Shown: one piece after another, positions 5,618 to 6,067 of the stretch
Layout: each line of letters opens with the position of its first letter
How positions within the stretch are numbered: position 1 is the stretch's first letter
From: an uncultured Collinsella sp.
GTDB lineage: Bacteria; Actinomycetota; Coriobacteriia; Coriobacteriales; Coriobacteriaceae
Reading direction: 5' to 3'
DNA: 6,067 bases
Assembly: GCA_900757385.1 (NCBI GenBank)
Contig: CAAENO010000163.1
Span: forward strand, 1-6,067
Made by a program: the position numbers and the translations under genes
The notes under the pieces: generated by a model
Told to the model about the DNA's origin: nothing
What the model saw: only the letters and a program-made list of their open reading frames with translations
Database searches by the model: none

Positions 5618-5932
5618 TTATGCAGCGGTGATCGAAATCTCCTGGTCGACACCCAACAGCTGGACCACGCGCATCACCGGGGGCTGCACATTGGTGCAGC
5701 TAAAGCGCTTGCCGTGGTCGACCGCGTGGTGCGCGGCGCCCACGAGCACGCCAATGCCCGTCGAATCGATGTAGCTCACCTGGGCAAAATCGAGCTCAAC
5801 GGCCTCGGTGGGCTGCTCGAGCGCCAGGTCGATGGCATTGCGCAGGCTATCGGCGTTAGAGATATCGATCTCACCGGTCACCTTAATGGTGTAGAGCTCT
5901 GGCGTGGGGTTGGTGGAAATACCCAAATCCAT
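5618..5932 (-). CDS. STAS-domain anti-sigma-factor antagonist (SpoIIAA/RsbV-like)
   Basis: This 104-residue single STAS domain is of normal length for anti-anti-sigma factors. In this family the unphosphorylated protein binds a serine kinase/anti-sigma factor and frees a sigma factor, and phosphorylation of a serine turns it off. The strand-rich start leads into VTGEIDISNADSLRNAI (18-34). The signature is YIDSTGIGVLVG (54-65), with S57 as the expected phosphoacceptor. The later part (VMRVVQLLGVDQEISI) fits the final helix and strand. The ATG at 5930-5932 has AAGGAG 7 nt upstream; a 5-bp inverted repeat (ATACG/CGTAT, 5935-5952) brackets that site. No partner kinase or sigma gene is visible, though the truncated gene upstream could be one. 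The partner could instead be a phosphatase or another signalling output, so I give no gene symbol. Confidence 0.9.
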   Translation of the reverse strand: MDLGISTNPTPELYTIKVTGEIDISNADSLRNAIDLALEQPTEAVELDFAQVSYIDSTGIGVLVGAAHHAVDHGKRFSCTNVQPPVMRVVQLLGVDQEISITAA

Positions 5933-5983
5933 GTATACGCTCCTTTACGTATCGAAAGTGCGGATAGTACGGGAAGCCGCGCG

Positions 5984-6067
5984 TTAGGCGCGCTCGGCAC
6001 GCGCAAGCTCGGCAGCGACAAGCTTAACGGCCAGCACCAGCACATCGAGCGCGGCCTCCAGGTCCTC
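5984..6067 (-). CDS. C-terminal end of an unidentified gene (partial)
   Basis: The minus strand is open from the window edge to a TAA at 5984-5986 and gives 27 residues (EDLEAALDVLVLAVKL then VAAELARAERA). The string is Ala/Leu/Glu-rich and probably helical. It lies 51 nt upstream of the STAS gene in the same direction, so the two may be cotranscribed. A serine kinase/anti-sigma partner would be a natural neighbour, but nothing in these residues shows that. The call as coding rests on frame, composition and spacing only. Confidence 0.5.
   Translation of the reverse strand, partial: EDLEAALDVLVLAVKLVAAELARAERA

Overview
The window looks like a stretch of a GC-rich actinobacterial chromosome, most plausibly a gut Coriobacteriia member of the Collinsella type. 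That placement is inferred from base composition, GC-ending codons, the Lys-Ala-Thr-rich topoisomerase tail and the gene mix; no marker gene here proves it. Nearly everything lies on the minus strand. The only plus-strand gene is the 3' end of an unrecognised CDS at the left edge.

Layout from left to right: the unknown plus-strand CDS ends at 192. A convergent intergenic region follows (193-334). It holds two overlapping 31-bp palindromic units and then a strong, probably bidirectional intrinsic terminator. Next, all on the minus strand and transcribed right to left, are a type IA DNA topoisomerase of archaeal-like motif pattern (335-2929, TTG start), hypB (2984-3667), hypA (3723-4079), tatC (4086-4877) and a tatA/tatB-family gene (4877-5464, GTG start). 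A 153-bp intergenic region (5465-5617) has several hairpins and a candidate -10 box. Then come a single-domain STAS anti-sigma-factor antagonist (5618-5932) and the last 27 codons of an unidentified gene at the right edge.

The likely operon is tatA/B-tatC-hypA-hypB-topA, read from a promoter near 5540. tatA/B and tatC share one base (TAATG), and hypA starts 6 nt after tatC with its ribosome-binding site inside the end of tatC. hypB and topA follow after gaps of about 55 nt with no terminator seen. HypA and HypB deliver nickel to [NiFe] hydrogenase, and the Tat system exports folded cofactor-containing proteins, including many [NiFe] hydrogenases. The cluster therefore joins cofactor insertion with export of the finished enzyme. 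topA is a housekeeping gene that seems to ride along at the 3' end.

I see no mobile element, CRISPR array, tRNA, rRNA or defence system, and no clear evidence of an undescribed system. The most unusual items are the paired palindromic repeats at 211-268, the duplicated zinc-finger module and Lys-rich tail of the topoisomerase, and the tat-hyp-topA arrangement.
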